Source: Allobosea sp. BK604
GTDB lineage: Bacteria; Pseudomonadota; Alphaproteobacteria; Rhizobiales; Beijerinckiaceae
Length of the DNA stretch: 64,000 nt
Assembly: GCF_004341515.1 (NCBI RefSeq)
Contig: NZ_SLZF01000012.1
Span: forward strand, 62,001-126,000
Direction: 5' to 3'
In this document: positions 1-8,767 of the stretch, in pieces
Layout of the letters: the number at the start of each line of letters is the position of its first letter
Numbering within the stretch: the first letter of the stretch is position 1
The notes under the pieces: generated by a model
Told to the model about the DNA's origin: nothing
Databases searched by the model: none
What the model saw: the letters and a program-made list of their open reading frames with translations, nothing else
Position numbers and translations under genes: made by a program

Positions 1-132
1 GGCGAAACGCCGGTAACAGTTACAGCCTTAAGCAGGGCGGTGCCGCGTGCGACCCTCCGGCTGCACGCCCCGGGGTCGACGCGTCCATGCCCCGTACGAC
101 CCCGAGCGGCGATCCGGAACCGGGAGTGTTTC

Positions 133-1725
133 ATGGGACGCCATAAATTCCTGGCCGCGGCAGCCTTGGCAGCTGTCATGAGCCTTTCCGCGCCTCTCAA
201 GGCCCAGCAAGCTGCGCCCGCCCAACCACAGGCGCCCACGAGGCCCAATATCCTGGTGATCTTCGGCGACGACATCGGCCAGTCGAATATCAGCGCGTAT
301 TCGCACGGTCTGGTCGGCTACAAGACACCGAATATCGATCGGATCGCCAAAGAAGGCATGATGTTCACCGATTATTATGCGGAGAACAGCTGCACGGCCG
401 GGCGCTCGACCTTCATCACCGGCCAGGTCTGCCTGCGCACCGGCCTGTGCAAGGTCGGCATTCCCGGCGCTGCGGTCGGCCTGCAGGACCGCGACATCAC
501 AATCGCCCAGGCGCTGAAGTCGCTCGGCTACGCGACCGGGCAGTTCGGCAAGAACCACCTCGGCGACCGCGACGAATACCTGCCGGTCCGGCACGGCTTC
601 GACGAGTTCTTCGGCAATCTCTACCATCTCAACGCCGAGGAGGAGCCCGAGCGTCCCTATTACCCGAAGAACGATGCCGCCTTCGTCAAGTCGAACTCGC
701 CCCGCGGCGTGCTGAAGGCGTCGGCCGACGGCAAGATCGAGGATACCGGCCCGCTGACCAGGAAGCGGATGGAAACCGTCGACGACGAGACCACAGCCGC
801 TGCGATCGACTTCATGCAGCGCCAGGCGCGGGCCAACAAGCCGTTCTTCACCTGGATGAACACGACCCGCATGCACGCCTTCACGCATGTGCGCGAGGCG
901 ATGAAGGGCCAGAGCGGCATGCCCGGCAATGACTATGCCGATGGCATGATCGAGCACGACGGCGACGTGGGCAAGCTTCTGAAGGCGATCGACGATCTTG
1001 GCATCGCCAACAACACCATCGTCGTCTACACGACCGATAATGGCCCGAACCAATGGTCTTGGCCTGACGCGGCGACGACGCAGTTCCGCTCGGAGAAGGA
1101 CACCAACTGGGAAGGCGCCTTCCGCGTGCCGGCGATGATCCGCTGGCCCGGGCGGGTGAAGGCGGGCGAGGTCTCGAACGAGATGATCTCGGGCCTCGAC
1201 TGGTTCCCGACACTCGTCGCAGCCGGCGGCGATTCCGAGATCAAGGACAAGCTCGCCAAGGGCACGACGCTCGACGGCAAGCCGGCAAAGGTCCATCTCG
1301 ACGGCTATAACCAGCTTCCCTACCTGACCGGCCAGCAGCCGAAATCGGCCCGCAACGAGTTCTTCTACTTCAACGACGATGGCGAGATGGTCGCCTATCG
1401 GTACAATGACTGGAAGATCGTCTTCTGCGAGCAGCGCCAGCCGGGCGGCTTCCAGGTCTGGGCCAATCCCTTCACCTGCCTGCGCGCGCCAAAGATCTTC
1501 AACTTGCGCATGGATCCGATGGAGCGGGCCGATACAGTCTCCGACCAGTATTACGATTGGCTCGCCAAGAACGCTTATCTGATCCAGTACGGCGTCTGGA
1601 AGGTCGCGCCCTTCCTGCAGACCTTCAAGGAGTATCCGCCGAGCCAACGGCCGGCGAGCTTCAGCGTCGACCAGATGGTCGAGGCGCTGATGCGCAACCT
1701 CGAGCAGACAACCCGGTCGAAATAG
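133..1725 (+). CDS. Arylsulfatase, periplasmic, type I (formylglycine-dependent)
   Basis: Hydrolyses sulfate esters after export to the periplasm; the natural substrate cannot be read from the sequence. The ATG at 133 is chosen over an in-frame start at 40 because it begins a clean signal peptide (Arg/His/Lys, then an Ala/Leu core, ending near ...LKAQQ). The early FGDDIGQSN stretch supplies metal-binding aspartates. Cys87 lies in CTAGR, which fits the sulfatase C-x-P/A-x-R signature converted to formylglycine. A sulfatase-typical SGLDWFPTL segment follows further on. The 530-residue length is normal. A formylglycine-generating enzyme lies about 4.5 kb downstream in the same run of genes, which supports dependence on that maturation step. 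First gene of a co-directional series; family assignment is strong. Confidence 0.93.
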   Translation: MGRHKFLAAAALAAVMSLSAPLKAQQAAPAQPQAPTRPNILVIFGDDIGQSNISAYSHGLVGYKTPNIDRIAKEGMMFTDYYAENSCTAGRSTFITGQVCLRTGLCKVGIPGAAVGLQDRDITIAQALKSLGYATGQFGKNHLGDRDEYLPVRHGFDEFFGNLYHLNAEEEPERPYYPKNDAAFVKSNSPRGVLKASADGKIEDTGPLTRKRMETVDDETTAAAIDFMQRQARANKPFFTWMNTTRMHAFTHVREAMKGQSGMPGNDYADGMIEHDGDVGKLLKAIDDLGIANNTIVVYTTDNGPNQWSWPDAATTQFRSEKDTNWEGAFRVPAMIRWPGRVKAGEVSNEMISGLDWFPTLVAAGGDSEIKDKLAKGTTLDGKPAKVHLDGYNQLPYLTGQQPKSARNEFFYFNDDGEMVAYRYNDWKIVFCEQRQPGGFQVWANPFTCLRAPKIFNLRMDPMERADTVSDQYYDWLAKNAYLIQYGVWKVAPFLQTFKEYPPSQRPASFSVDQMVEALMRNLEQTTRSK

Positions 1726-1739
1726 GCCCTCGCAAATGT

Positions 1740-1766
1740 GCCGGCCGCCGCCTTTGCGCGGCCGGC
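1740..1766 (+). terminator. GC-rich hairpin between sulfatase and DUF1254 genes
   Basis: Perfect inverted repeat GCCGGCCGC (1740-1748) and GCGGCCGGC (1758-1766) with a 9-base loop, starting 15 bases after the sulfatase stop. No T-run follows, so it may attenuate or stabilise the transcript rather than end it. Confidence 0.45.
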
Positions 1767-1789
1767 AAATCCGGATGATGAGGGCGGAG

Positions 1790-3247
1790 ATGACCAGACA
1801 GCTCAGGATTGCGTGCCATGCGACACCGGTGCTGAATCGGCGGCAGGTCGTGGCGGGAACGGCGGTGACGCTCGCGGCCGCAACTTTCAGCACCGCGCCT
1901 GTGCTCGCACAGACGGTGACGGCGAAAGAGGCGCGCGCCATCGCCAAGGAGGCCACGATCTACGGCTTTCCGCTGGTCGATACCTATCGCGTCCAGCATT
2001 CCTATTTCGTCGACCGTGACAGTCCCGAGTTCAAGGCGGGCTGGAACACGCTGGTCAACAACGACCGGGTCTATACGCCCGCGGACAAGGCGATCCAGAC
2101 TCCGAATTCCGACACGCCCTATTCCTATGTCGGGGCCGACCTGCGGAGCGAACCGCTCGTCCTCACCGTGCCGGCGGTCGAGAAGGGGCGCTACTACTCG
2201 CTGCAATTCATCGACATGTACACGTTCAACTTCGCCTATGTCGGCAGCCGTGCCACCGGCAACGGCGCCGGCAATTACCTGCTGGCCGGGCCGAAATGGA
2301 AGGGCGAGAAGCCCGGCGGCATCAAGGCGGTGATCCCCTGCGAGACGGATTTCGCCTTCGTCCTCTACCGCACTCAGCTCTTCAATCCGGCCGATATCGA
2401 CAAGGTCAAGGCGATCCAGGCCGGCTACAAGGTCCAGCCGCTGTCGCAATTCCTCCATCAGACCGCGCCGGTCGCCGCCGCGCCGGTCAATTTCGCAAAA
2501 CCGCTGACGCCCGAGCAGGAGCGCAGTTCGCTCGGGTTCTTCGGCCTGCTGAACTTCATCCTGCAATTCTGCCCGACCAATCCTCCCGAGCGAGCGCTGA
2601 TGGCGCGCTTCGGACGGATCGGCATCGCTGCCGGCAAGCCATTCGATCCCGGCTCGCTCTCCCCCGACATGCGCCAGGCCCTGGAGGGCGGCATGGCCGA
2701 TGCGTGGGCTGCTTTCAAGGAGTTCAAGGACACCCAGATCGATACCGGCAAGCGGAGCAGCGCCGATAGCTTCGGCACCCGCGCCTACCTGAACGGGAGA
2801 TATCTCGACCGTATGTCAGGCGCCGTGCTCGGCATCTACGGCAACTCGAAGCAGGAGGCGATGTATCCGGCCTATTTCACCGACAGCGAGAAGAAGCCGC
2901 TCACCGGGGCAAGCCGCTACACCTTGCGCTTCGCTCCCGGCCAGTTGCCCCCGGTCAACGCCTTCTGGTCGGTCACCATGTATGAGCTGCCGGCAAGTCT
3001 GCTCTATGCGAACCCGCTCAACCGCTACCTGATCAACTCGGCGATGCTGCCGGACCTGAAGCGCGATCCCGACGGCGGCATCACGCTCTACCTCCAGAAC
3101 GAGTCACCGGGGCAGGACAAGGAGGCCAACTGGCTGCCGGCGCCCAAGGGACCATTCTTCACGGCGATGCGGCTCTACTGGCCGAAACAGGCCGCACTCA
3201 GCGGCAAATGGAAGGCGCCGCCGCTCCAGCGCGCAGCCTCGGGTTGA
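1790..3247 (+). CDS. DUF1254/DUF1214 domain protein, exported (Tat-like signal)
   Basis: Function unknown. The protein carries an N-terminal DUF1254 region (with PNSDTPYSY and KGRYYSLQFIDMYTFNF) and a C-terminal DUF1214 region (PPVNAFWSVTMYELP, then MRLYWPK near the end). The chosen ATG is preceded by AGGGCGG; an earlier in-frame ATG at 1736 would add 18 unlikely residues. The N-terminus NRRQVVAGTAV followed by an Ala-rich core and APVLAQ looks like a twin-arginine-type export signal, so a periplasmic location is inferred. At about 485 residues it is the two-domain form. It lies just downstream of the sulfatase and is followed by a shorter relative, which suggests a shared role in periplasmic substrate handling, but no enzymatic activity is established. 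Confidence 0.88.
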   Translation: MTRQLRIACHATPVLNRRQVVAGTAVTLAAATFSTAPVLAQTVTAKEARAIAKEATIYGFPLVDTYRVQHSYFVDRDSPEFKAGWNTLVNNDRVYTPADKAIQTPNSDTPYSYVGADLRSEPLVLTVPAVEKGRYYSLQFIDMYTFNFAYVGSRATGNGAGNYLLAGPKWKGEKPGGIKAVIPCETDFAFVLYRTQLFNPADIDKVKAIQAGYKVQPLSQFLHQTAPVAAAPVNFAKPLTPEQERSSLGFFGLLNFILQFCPTNPPERALMARFGRIGIAAGKPFDPGSLSPDMRQALEGGMADAWAAFKEFKDTQIDTGKRSSADSFGTRAYLNGRYLDRMSGAVLGIYGNSKQEAMYPAYFTDSEKKPLTGASRYTLRFAPGQLPPVNAFWSVTMYELPASLLYANPLNRYLINSAMLPDLKRDPDGGITLYLQNESPGQDKEANWLPAPKGPFFTAMRLYWPKQAALSGKWKAPPLQRAASG

Positions 3248-3257
3248 GGAGGAATTG

Positions 3258-4274
3258 ATGCCGGCAACACGTCTCTACCTCGCCGCCGCCGCGATACTGA
3301 CCTGCGCCGGGGCCGCGGCGCAGACGCCGCTCCCCGTAACGGCGGACAATTTCATTCGTGCCGAGTCGGATCTCTATATCGGCAATCTCGTCAAGGAAGG
3401 CGGCATCGGCAAATTCCTGCATCGGCGTGAGCCCGCCTCGCTCGATAATCAGGCCGTCATCCGCCTCAACCGCGACACGCTCTATTCGAGCGCGGTCTTC
3501 GATCTCGACGCCGGGCCGGTGACGGTCACAATGCCCGATCCCGGCACGCGCTTCATGTCGATGCAGGTGATCAACCAGGATCACTATGTGCCCGTCGTCG
3601 CCTATGGCGCGGGCAGTCATGTGATCGATCGGCGCAAGGCGGGGACACGCTATGTCGTGGTCGGCATCCGCACGCTCGTCGACCCCTCCGATCCGAAGGA
3701 CGTGCAGCAGGTCCACGCATTGCAGGATGCGATCAAGGTCTCACAGAAGGCGGCCGGGACTTTCACGGTGCCGGCCTGGGATCCGGCCAGCCAGAAGAAG
3801 GTGCGCGACGCGCTGCTGGTGCTCGGCTCGACGATTCCCGACTTCAAGAAAGCATTCGGGACCAAGGCCGAGGTCGATCCGATCCGACACCTGATCGGGA
3901 CGGCGTTGGGCTGGGGCGGCAATCCCGATAAGGACGCCATCTATCTCAACGTCACGCCGCCGAAGAATGACGGCACGACCGTCTACAAGCTCAACGTCAA
4001 GAACGTGCCGGTCAACGGCTTCTGGTCGGTCAGCCTCTATAATGCCGACGGCTACTACCAGAAAAACTCCTACAACGCCTACACGCTCAACAACATCACC
4101 GCGAAGAAGAACGACGACGACTCGATCGCCATTCAGTTCGGCGGCTGCGACGGCAAGATTCCGAACTGTCTTCCGACCATGCCAGGCTGGAACTATACGG
4201 TTCGACTCTACCGACCGAAGAGCGAAATCCTCAGCGGCAAGTGGACCTTCCCGCAACCGCAGCCGGCAACCTGA
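3258..4274 (+). CDS. DUF1254 domain protein, exported, shorter paralogue
   Basis: A 338-residue relative of the preceding gene. It begins with a Sec signal peptide (ending near AAAQTPLP). It carries the family segments LNRDTLYSSAVFDLDAGPV and VPVNGFWSVSLYNADGYYQ, and ends with YTVRLYRPK...GKWTFP, matching the end of the upstream protein. The ATG at 3258 follows AGGAGGA and is preferred over a TTG three bases earlier. Only 10 bases separate it from the upstream gene, so they are almost certainly co-transcribed. The last third contains two cysteines (CDGKIPNC) that could form a periplasmic disulfide. Function is unknown. Confidence 0.87.
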   Translation: MPATRLYLAAAAILTCAGAAAQTPLPVTADNFIRAESDLYIGNLVKEGGIGKFLHRREPASLDNQAVIRLNRDTLYSSAVFDLDAGPVTVTMPDPGTRFMSMQVINQDHYVPVVAYGAGSHVIDRRKAGTRYVVVGIRTLVDPSDPKDVQQVHALQDAIKVSQKAAGTFTVPAWDPASQKKVRDALLVLGSTIPDFKKAFGTKAEVDPIRHLIGTALGWGGNPDKDAIYLNVTPPKNDGTTVYKLNVKNVPVNGFWSVSLYNADGYYQKNSYNAYTLNNITAKKNDDDSIAIQFGGCDGKIPNCLPTMPGWNYTVRLYRPKSEILSGKWTFPQPQPAT

Positions 4275-4310
4275 TGGTGTAAGGGAGTTGTTCCCACGGA
4301 GGAGGCGAGA

Positions 4311-5315
4311 ATGCCAATGGTCAAACTTCGCGCGGCGTCGGCCCCTCTCCTCATCGCCGCACTCTGCGTCTGGAGCGCGGCAGCCTTGGCCCAGGCCGAT
4401 CCGCTTCCCTCGTGGAATGACGGCAAGTCCAAGCACGTCATCCTCGATTTCGTGCGCAAGGTGACGCAGGAGGGCGGACGCGATTTCGTGCCGCTGGACC
4501 AGCGCATCGCCGCCTTCGACAATGACGGCACGCTCTGGGCCGAGCAGCCGGTCTATTTCCAGCTCCAGTTCGCCTTGGACGAGATCAAGCGCCTGGCCGC
4601 ACAGAATCCGGCGCTGAAGGGCAAGGAGCCCTACCGCTCGGTGCTCGCCCGCGATCTCAAGGGGCTTTCGGCGAACGGCAACAAAGGCCTGATGCAGGCC
4701 ATGGCGGTGACCCATTCCGGCATCACCACCGATGAGTTCGCGGTTCTGGTACGCAACTGGCTTGCGTCCGCGCGCCATCCGACGAAGCGAGCCTATGATG
4801 AGATGGTCTATCAGCCGCAACTCGAGCTGCTGGCCTTTTTGCGCGCCAACGGCTTCAAGACCTTCATCGTCTCAGGCGGCGGCGTCGAGTTCATGCGGGT
4901 CTTCGCCGAAAAGGCCTATGGTATTCCGCCGGAGCAGGTGGTCGGCTCTTCCGGCTCGGTCAAGTACCGGCTCAGTGCCACCGGCAAGCCGGAACTCTAC
5001 AAGGAAGCAAAGGTCGAATTCATCGATGACGGCCCGGGCAAGCCGGTCGGTATCAACCGCTTCATCGGCAGGCGCCCGATTCTCGCCTTCGGCAATTCCG
5101 ACGGAGATCTGCAGATGCTGCAATACACCACGGGCGGGGAAGGCGCGCGCCTTGCGCTCATCATCCATCATACCGACGCCGCGCGCGAATGGGCGTATGA
5201 CCGCAAATCGCAGATCGGCAAGCTCGACAAGGCGCTTGACGAAGCGGCAACGAAAGGCTGGACAATCGTCGACATGAAGACCGATTGGAAGACGATCTTC
5301 CCGCCAGGACGCTAG
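4311..5315 (+). CDS. HAD-superfamily phosphatase, periplasmic
   Basis: Predicted haloacid-dehalogenase-type phosphohydrolase. A signal peptide occupies about residues 1-26 (LLIAALCVWSAAALAQA). Motif I is FDNDGTLW near residue 66 (nucleophile and acid/base aspartates), motif II is the serine in IVSGGG near residue 187, and motif IV is FGNSDGDLQML near residue 262. A strong ribosome site (GGAGGAGG) precedes the ATG. It sits in the sulfatase/DUF1254 run with a 36-base gap, and its stop lies just before the PPK2 start. Substrate unknown; a phosphoserine-phosphatase-like fold is expected. Exported HAD phosphatases with this layout are found in many proteobacteria. Confidence 0.88.
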   Translation: MPMVKLRAASAPLLIAALCVWSAAALAQADPLPSWNDGKSKHVILDFVRKVTQEGGRDFVPLDQRIAAFDNDGTLWAEQPVYFQLQFALDEIKRLAAQNPALKGKEPYRSVLARDLKGLSANGNKGLMQAMAVTHSGITTDEFAVLVRNWLASARHPTKRAYDEMVYQPQLELLAFLRANGFKTFIVSGGGVEFMRVFAEKAYGIPPEQVVGSSGSVKYRLSATGKPELYKEAKVEFIDDGPGKPVGINRFIGRRPILAFGNSDGDLQMLQYTTGGEGARLALIIHHTDAAREWAYDRKSQIGKLDKALDEAATKGWTIVDMKTDWKTIFPPGR

Positions 5316-5317
5316 GG

Positions 5318-6214
5318 ATGCAGGCAGACGAACTGGCCAAGCGCTTCAGGGTGACGGATGGCGACGATTTCCGCCTGAAGCATTTCGACCCCGGCGAGAC
5401 CTGCGGGCTCGATATCGCCAAGGACGAGGCGCGGGAATTGCTGCGTGCGGGGGTCGAGCGCCTGCGCGACCTGCAGGAGCGACTCTATGCCGAGAAGCGC
5501 TGGTCCCTGCTCATCGTGCTGCAGGCGATCGATACCGCCGGCAAGGACGGCACGATCGAGCATGTCATGTCCGGCATCAATCCGCAGGGCTGCGAGGTCA
5601 CCTCGTTCAAGGCGCCGAACTCGCTCGAACTGCGCCATGACTTCCTCTGGCGCACGACCTGCGCGCTGCCCGAGCGCGGCGAGATCGGCATCTTCAATCG
5701 CTCCTATTACGAGGAAGTCCTGGTCGTTCGCGTTCACGAGGGATTGCTGCAGAAGCAGGGTCTGCCACCCAAGCTGATCGGCAAGGACATCTGGCAGGAG
5801 CGCTTCGAGAGCATCCGCGATTTCGAGCGCCATCTCAGCCGCAACGGCACGGTGATCCTCAAATTCTTCCTCAACCTGTCCAAGGACGAACAGCGCCGCC
5901 GCCTCCTCGCGCGCATCGACGAGCCCGACAAGAACTGGAAGTTCGACGCTGCCGATCTCACCGAGCGCGGCTATTGGAACGAGTATCAGGCGGCCTACGA
6001 AGACGCGATCGCCCACACGGCGACGAAGCAGGCGCCCTGGCACGTGATCCCCGCTGACAACAAATGGTTCACCCGCCTCGTCGTCGCGGCGACCGTCGTC
6101 GACTGCCTCGAACGGCTCGACCCGAAATTCCCCAGAGTCGATGACGAGGCGCGCAGCGTCATGGCCAAGGCGCGCAAGCAATTGCTGGCCGAAGACGACA
6201 ATCGCAAGGGCTGA
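5318..6214 (+). CDS. Polyphosphate kinase 2 family (polyP:nucleotide phosphotransferase)
   Basis: Transfers phosphate between polyphosphate and nucleotides in the cytoplasm. The 298-residue protein has the PPK2 Walker A segment IDTAGKDGT (about residue 70) and the Walker B/lid region FNRSYYEEVLVVRVH. It ends with the usual WHVIPADNKWFTRL segment. The ATG at 5318 starts two bases after the HAD stop, preceded by a weak GCTAGGG site; an in-frame upstream start at 5285 would overlap that gene. It most resembles the nucleotide-phosphotransferase subgroup often annotated PPK2_rel_1. Why a polyphosphate enzyme sits between a phosphatase and a sulfatase activator is not evident. Confidence 0.92.
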   Translation: MQADELAKRFRVTDGDDFRLKHFDPGETCGLDIAKDEARELLRAGVERLRDLQERLYAEKRWSLLIVLQAIDTAGKDGTIEHVMSGINPQGCEVTSFKAPNSLELRHDFLWRTTCALPERGEIGIFNRSYYEEVLVVRVHEGLLQKQGLPPKLIGKDIWQERFESIRDFERHLSRNGTVILKFFLNLSKDEQRRRLLARIDEPDKNWKFDAADLTERGYWNEYQAAYEDAIAHTATKQAPWHVIPADNKWFTRLVVAATVVDCLERLDPKFPRVDDEARSVMAKARKQLLAEDDNRKG

Positions 6215-6231
6215 AACCGGAGGGTGGACGC

Positions 6232-7188
6232 ATGACGGATGGCGCGACACTGGACGCCCCGCTGCAGACCAAGGGCATGGTCCGCATTGCCGGCGGCACG
6301 TTCCGCATGGGCTCCGACCGGCATTACGCCGAGGAGGCGCCGAGCCACCAGGTCGGCGTCGATGCCTTCTGGATCGATGAGACGCCCGTCACGAACCGGC
6401 AGTTCCGCGCCTTCGTCGAGGCCACAGGCCATGTCACATTCGCCGAGATCACGCCCGATCCGAAGGATTATCCCGGCGCGTTGCCACATATGCTGCGAGC
6501 CGGCTCGCTGATGTTCGATCCGCCGATGCATCCGGTCGACCTGCGCGAGTGGTCGCAATGGTGGACCTTCAAGTTCGGCGCGACCTGGCGCAAGCCCTAT
6601 GGTTCAGGCTCCTCGATCAAGGGCCTGGACGACCATCCCGTCGTGCATGTCGCCTATCGCGACGCGGAGGCCTATGCCGCCTGGGCGGGAAAATCGCTGC
6701 CGACCGAAGCCGAGTGGGAATTTGCCGCCTGGGGCGGACGGGAAGGGGCCGAGTTCGCCTGGGGCGACGAGCTGATGCCGGAAGGCCGCCACATGGCCAA
6801 TATCTGGCAGGGCAATTTTCCGAACGAGAACACCAAGGATGACGGCTGGGCCCGCACGTCGCCGGTCAGAACCTATCCGCCGAACGGCTATGGTCTGTAC
6901 GACATGATCGGCAATGTCTGGGAATGGACCTCGGATTTCTGGTCGACGCGCCATCAGGGCGATGCGCCAAAAGCGTGCTGCGTGCCGCAGAATCCGCGCG
7001 GTGGGCCGGAAGCCGAGAGCTACGATCCGCGCCAGCCGACGATCCGCATTCCCCGCAGGGTGCTGAAGGGCGGCTCGCATCTATGCGCGCCGAGCTATTG
7101 CCGGCGCTATCGCCCGGCGGCGCGCCATGCCGAAGACGTCGACACCTCGACCAGCCATGTCGGCTTCCGTTGCGTGGTGCGCGGTTAG
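6232..7188 (+). CDS. Formylglycine-generating enzyme (sulfatase-modifying factor family)
   Basis: Oxidises the active-site cysteine of sulfatases to formylglycine before export. The protein has the FGE-sulfatase fold signatures GGTFRMGSD near the start, DETPVTNRQF, LPTEAEWEFAAWGG, and NVWEWTSDFW. The C-terminal LCAPSYCRRYRPAARH contains the two cysteines expected for copper binding and catalysis in true FGEs, followed by STSHVGFRCV. Retention of both cysteines makes it a genuine activating enzyme rather than a generic SUMF1-fold protein. A GGAGG site precedes the ATG by about 8 bases. Its likely client is the sulfatase at the head of the same gene run. Confidence 0.93.
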   Translation: MTDGATLDAPLQTKGMVRIAGGTFRMGSDRHYAEEAPSHQVGVDAFWIDETPVTNRQFRAFVEATGHVTFAEITPDPKDYPGALPHMLRAGSLMFDPPMHPVDLREWSQWWTFKFGATWRKPYGSGSSIKGLDDHPVVHVAYRDAEAYAAWAGKSLPTEAEWEFAAWGGREGAEFAWGDELMPEGRHMANIWQGNFPNENTKDDGWARTSPVRTYPPNGYGLYDMIGNVWEWTSDFWSTRHQGDAPKACCVPQNPRGGPEAESYDPRQPTIRIPRRVLKGGSHLCAPSYCRRYRPAARHAEDVDTSTSHVGFRCVVRG

Positions 7189-7521
7189 CGCATCGGCCCG
7201 AAAAGTGGAATGCGGTTTTCGGAAAAGCCGATGCGAAGCAATGAGTTAGATCATCTGAGCGGATACGGTATCCGATGATCTAAAGCATTTTCGAGCGACG
7301 TGGAGACCGGTTCGCGTGAAGAAAATGCGTCAAAACAAATAGATAGAGAATTCTCGCGAATCGGGGAAACGCAGGAAGTCTCGAATGTGCTGAGCAGCAG
7401 GGAGAGCGACTGCTCCATCCCATAAGAAGCATGTACCAGCCAGGGGGGCTTGCGGCAATCCCCCGGCCTGGGCGTATGAGCCCTGCCCTTCACCTGATTT
7501 TGGGGAGAAGGGAGCTGCGGA
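7189..7521. other. Gene-free gap with palindromic repeats and GT promoter region
   Basis: 333 bases without a convincing gene. The first 140 bases are occupied by three adjacent inverted repeats described separately. The remainder is ordinary sequence leading to a GGGAGAAGGGAG ribosome site before the glycosyltransferase. The promoter of that gene probably lies here, but no clear -35/-10 pair was identified. Confidence 0.6.
7191..7328. repeat. Compound palindromic intergenic repeat (modules A, B, C)
   Basis: Module A (7191-7233): CATCGGC and CCGAAAA pair with TTTTCGG and GCCGATG. Module B (7247-7282): TAGATCATC pairs with GATGATCTA, with GGATA/TATCC inside. Module C (7284-7328): GCATTTTC pairs with GAAAATGC. 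Modules A and B recur nearly identically at 63026-63120, and a relative of C lies at 26027-26122, so this is a dispersed family rather than a local accident. Module A could form a transcription-stopping stem at the end of the sulfatase operon. Confidence 0.75.
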
Positions 7522-8736
7522 ATGCGTTTATTGTTATCGACCTATGGCTCGCGCGGCGACGTCCAGCCCTTGGTGGGATTGGCCGTTGAACTGCAACGCC
7601 TCGGCGCCGACGTGCGGGTGAGCGCGCCGGCGGACAAGGAATTCGAAGAGTTGCTGTCGGCTTTCGGCGTCCCCTCGGCGCCGGCATTCTTGTCCGTGCG
7701 CGAGTGGATCGCCGAGGCGAGACGTTCGGGAGAGGCCCTGCCCGCACTTGCGGCCCGCATGGTCCGTGCGCAATTCGGTGCACTCTCAGCTGCGGCCGAA
7801 GGATGTGACGCGATATTGTCGACGGGACTGTTTCCGTCGAGCGCCGCAGCCTGCTCCGTGAGTGAGATATTCGGCATCCCGCATCTGCACGCGAGCTTCT
7901 GCCCGCTCTCCCTGCAATCCCCGCATCACCCGCCTTACGAGTACCCGGGCTGGCCGCATCCACCGGAGATGACCGATAACCGCGCGCTCTGGGATCGGAA
8001 CGCGCAGGTCATGAACGCGCTGTTCGGCGAGGCATTCAACAGCCAGCGCGCAACGATCGGGTTGCCCTTGATCGATGACGTGCGCGACCACGTCTTCACC
8101 GATCGCCCCTGGCTGGCATCGGATCCGGTTCTCAGCCCTTGGGTACCGGCCGATCTCGATGTCGTGCAGACCGGCGCGTGGCTGCTGCCCGACCGGCACC
8201 CGCTTCCAGACGCCTTGATCGCCTTTCTCGAAGCCGGGACGCCGCCTGTTTATGTCGGGTTCGGGAGCATGACGATGGCTGCTGCAAAGGACGCAGCGCG
8301 AGTGGCTGTTGCGGCAATTCGATCACAAGGCCGTCGCGTGGTGTTGTTCCGTGGCTGGGCTGAGCTGGCATCGAATCATCAGGAGGACGACGATTGCTTC
8401 CCGGTGGGCGAGCTCAACCAGCTGGCCCTGTTCCGCCGGGTCGCCGCCGTCGTGCATCATGGCGGCGCGGGGACGACGACAACGGCAGCCCTCGCCGGTG
8501 CGCCTCAGGTGGTGGTGCCGCAGATCGCCGACCAGCCCTATTGGGCCGGGCGCGTGGCCGCGCTGGGTATCGGCGCGGCGCATGATGGCCCGGTCCCGAC
8601 CGACGAGTCTTTCGCGACAGCACTCGGGATTGCCCTCGCACCGGAAACCCGCGCACGCGCCATCGCGGTTGCCGCTACGATCCGCACCGATGGCGCGGCC
8701 AGGGCCGCGAAAATGCTGCTGGAGACGATCAGGTGA
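7522..8736 (+). CDS. GT1-family glycosyltransferase (UDP-glucosyltransferase/MGT-like)
   Basis: Transfers a sugar from an activated nucleotide donor to an unknown small acceptor. The N-terminal STYGSRGDVQPLVGLAVEL is typical of GT-B enzymes of the sterol-glucosyltransferase, rhamnosyltransferase and macrolide glycosyltransferase group. The C-terminal donor site VHHGGAGTTTTAALAGAPQ and the following PQIADQPYWAGRV are the family signature. At 404 residues it is full length with no signal peptide or membrane helix. It stands alone between a repeat-bearing gap and a convergent gene, so its partners are not visible. The acceptor (lipid, flavonoid or antibiotic-like) cannot be deduced. Confidence 0.88.
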   Translation: MRLLLSTYGSRGDVQPLVGLAVELQRLGADVRVSAPADKEFEELLSAFGVPSAPAFLSVREWIAEARRSGEALPALAARMVRAQFGALSAAAEGCDAILSTGLFPSSAAACSVSEIFGIPHLHASFCPLSLQSPHHPPYEYPGWPHPPEMTDNRALWDRNAQVMNALFGEAFNSQRATIGLPLIDDVRDHVFTDRPWLASDPVLSPWVPADLDVVQTGAWLLPDRHPLPDALIAFLEAGTPPVYVGFGSMTMAAAKDAARVAVAAIRSQGRRVVLFRGWAELASNHQEDDDCFPVGELNQLALFRRVAAVVHHGGAGTTTTAALAGAPQVVVPQIADQPYWAGRVAALGIGAAHDGPVPTDESFATALGIALAPETRARAIAVAATIRTDGAARAAKMLLETIR

Positions 8737-8767
8737 GGCTGGACGCCGGCAGGCGCGTGCTACGCCC

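Noticed and set aside
1-132. A longer sulfatase start at 40 or a further gene at the left edge
   Set aside because: The extra 31 residues are Arg/Pro rich and would bury the signal peptide; the edge is too short to judge another gene.
28-1956. A 642-codon minus-strand frame over the sulfatase gene
   Set aside because: Antisense shadow; the plus strand has the sulfatase CTAGR motif and a signal peptide.
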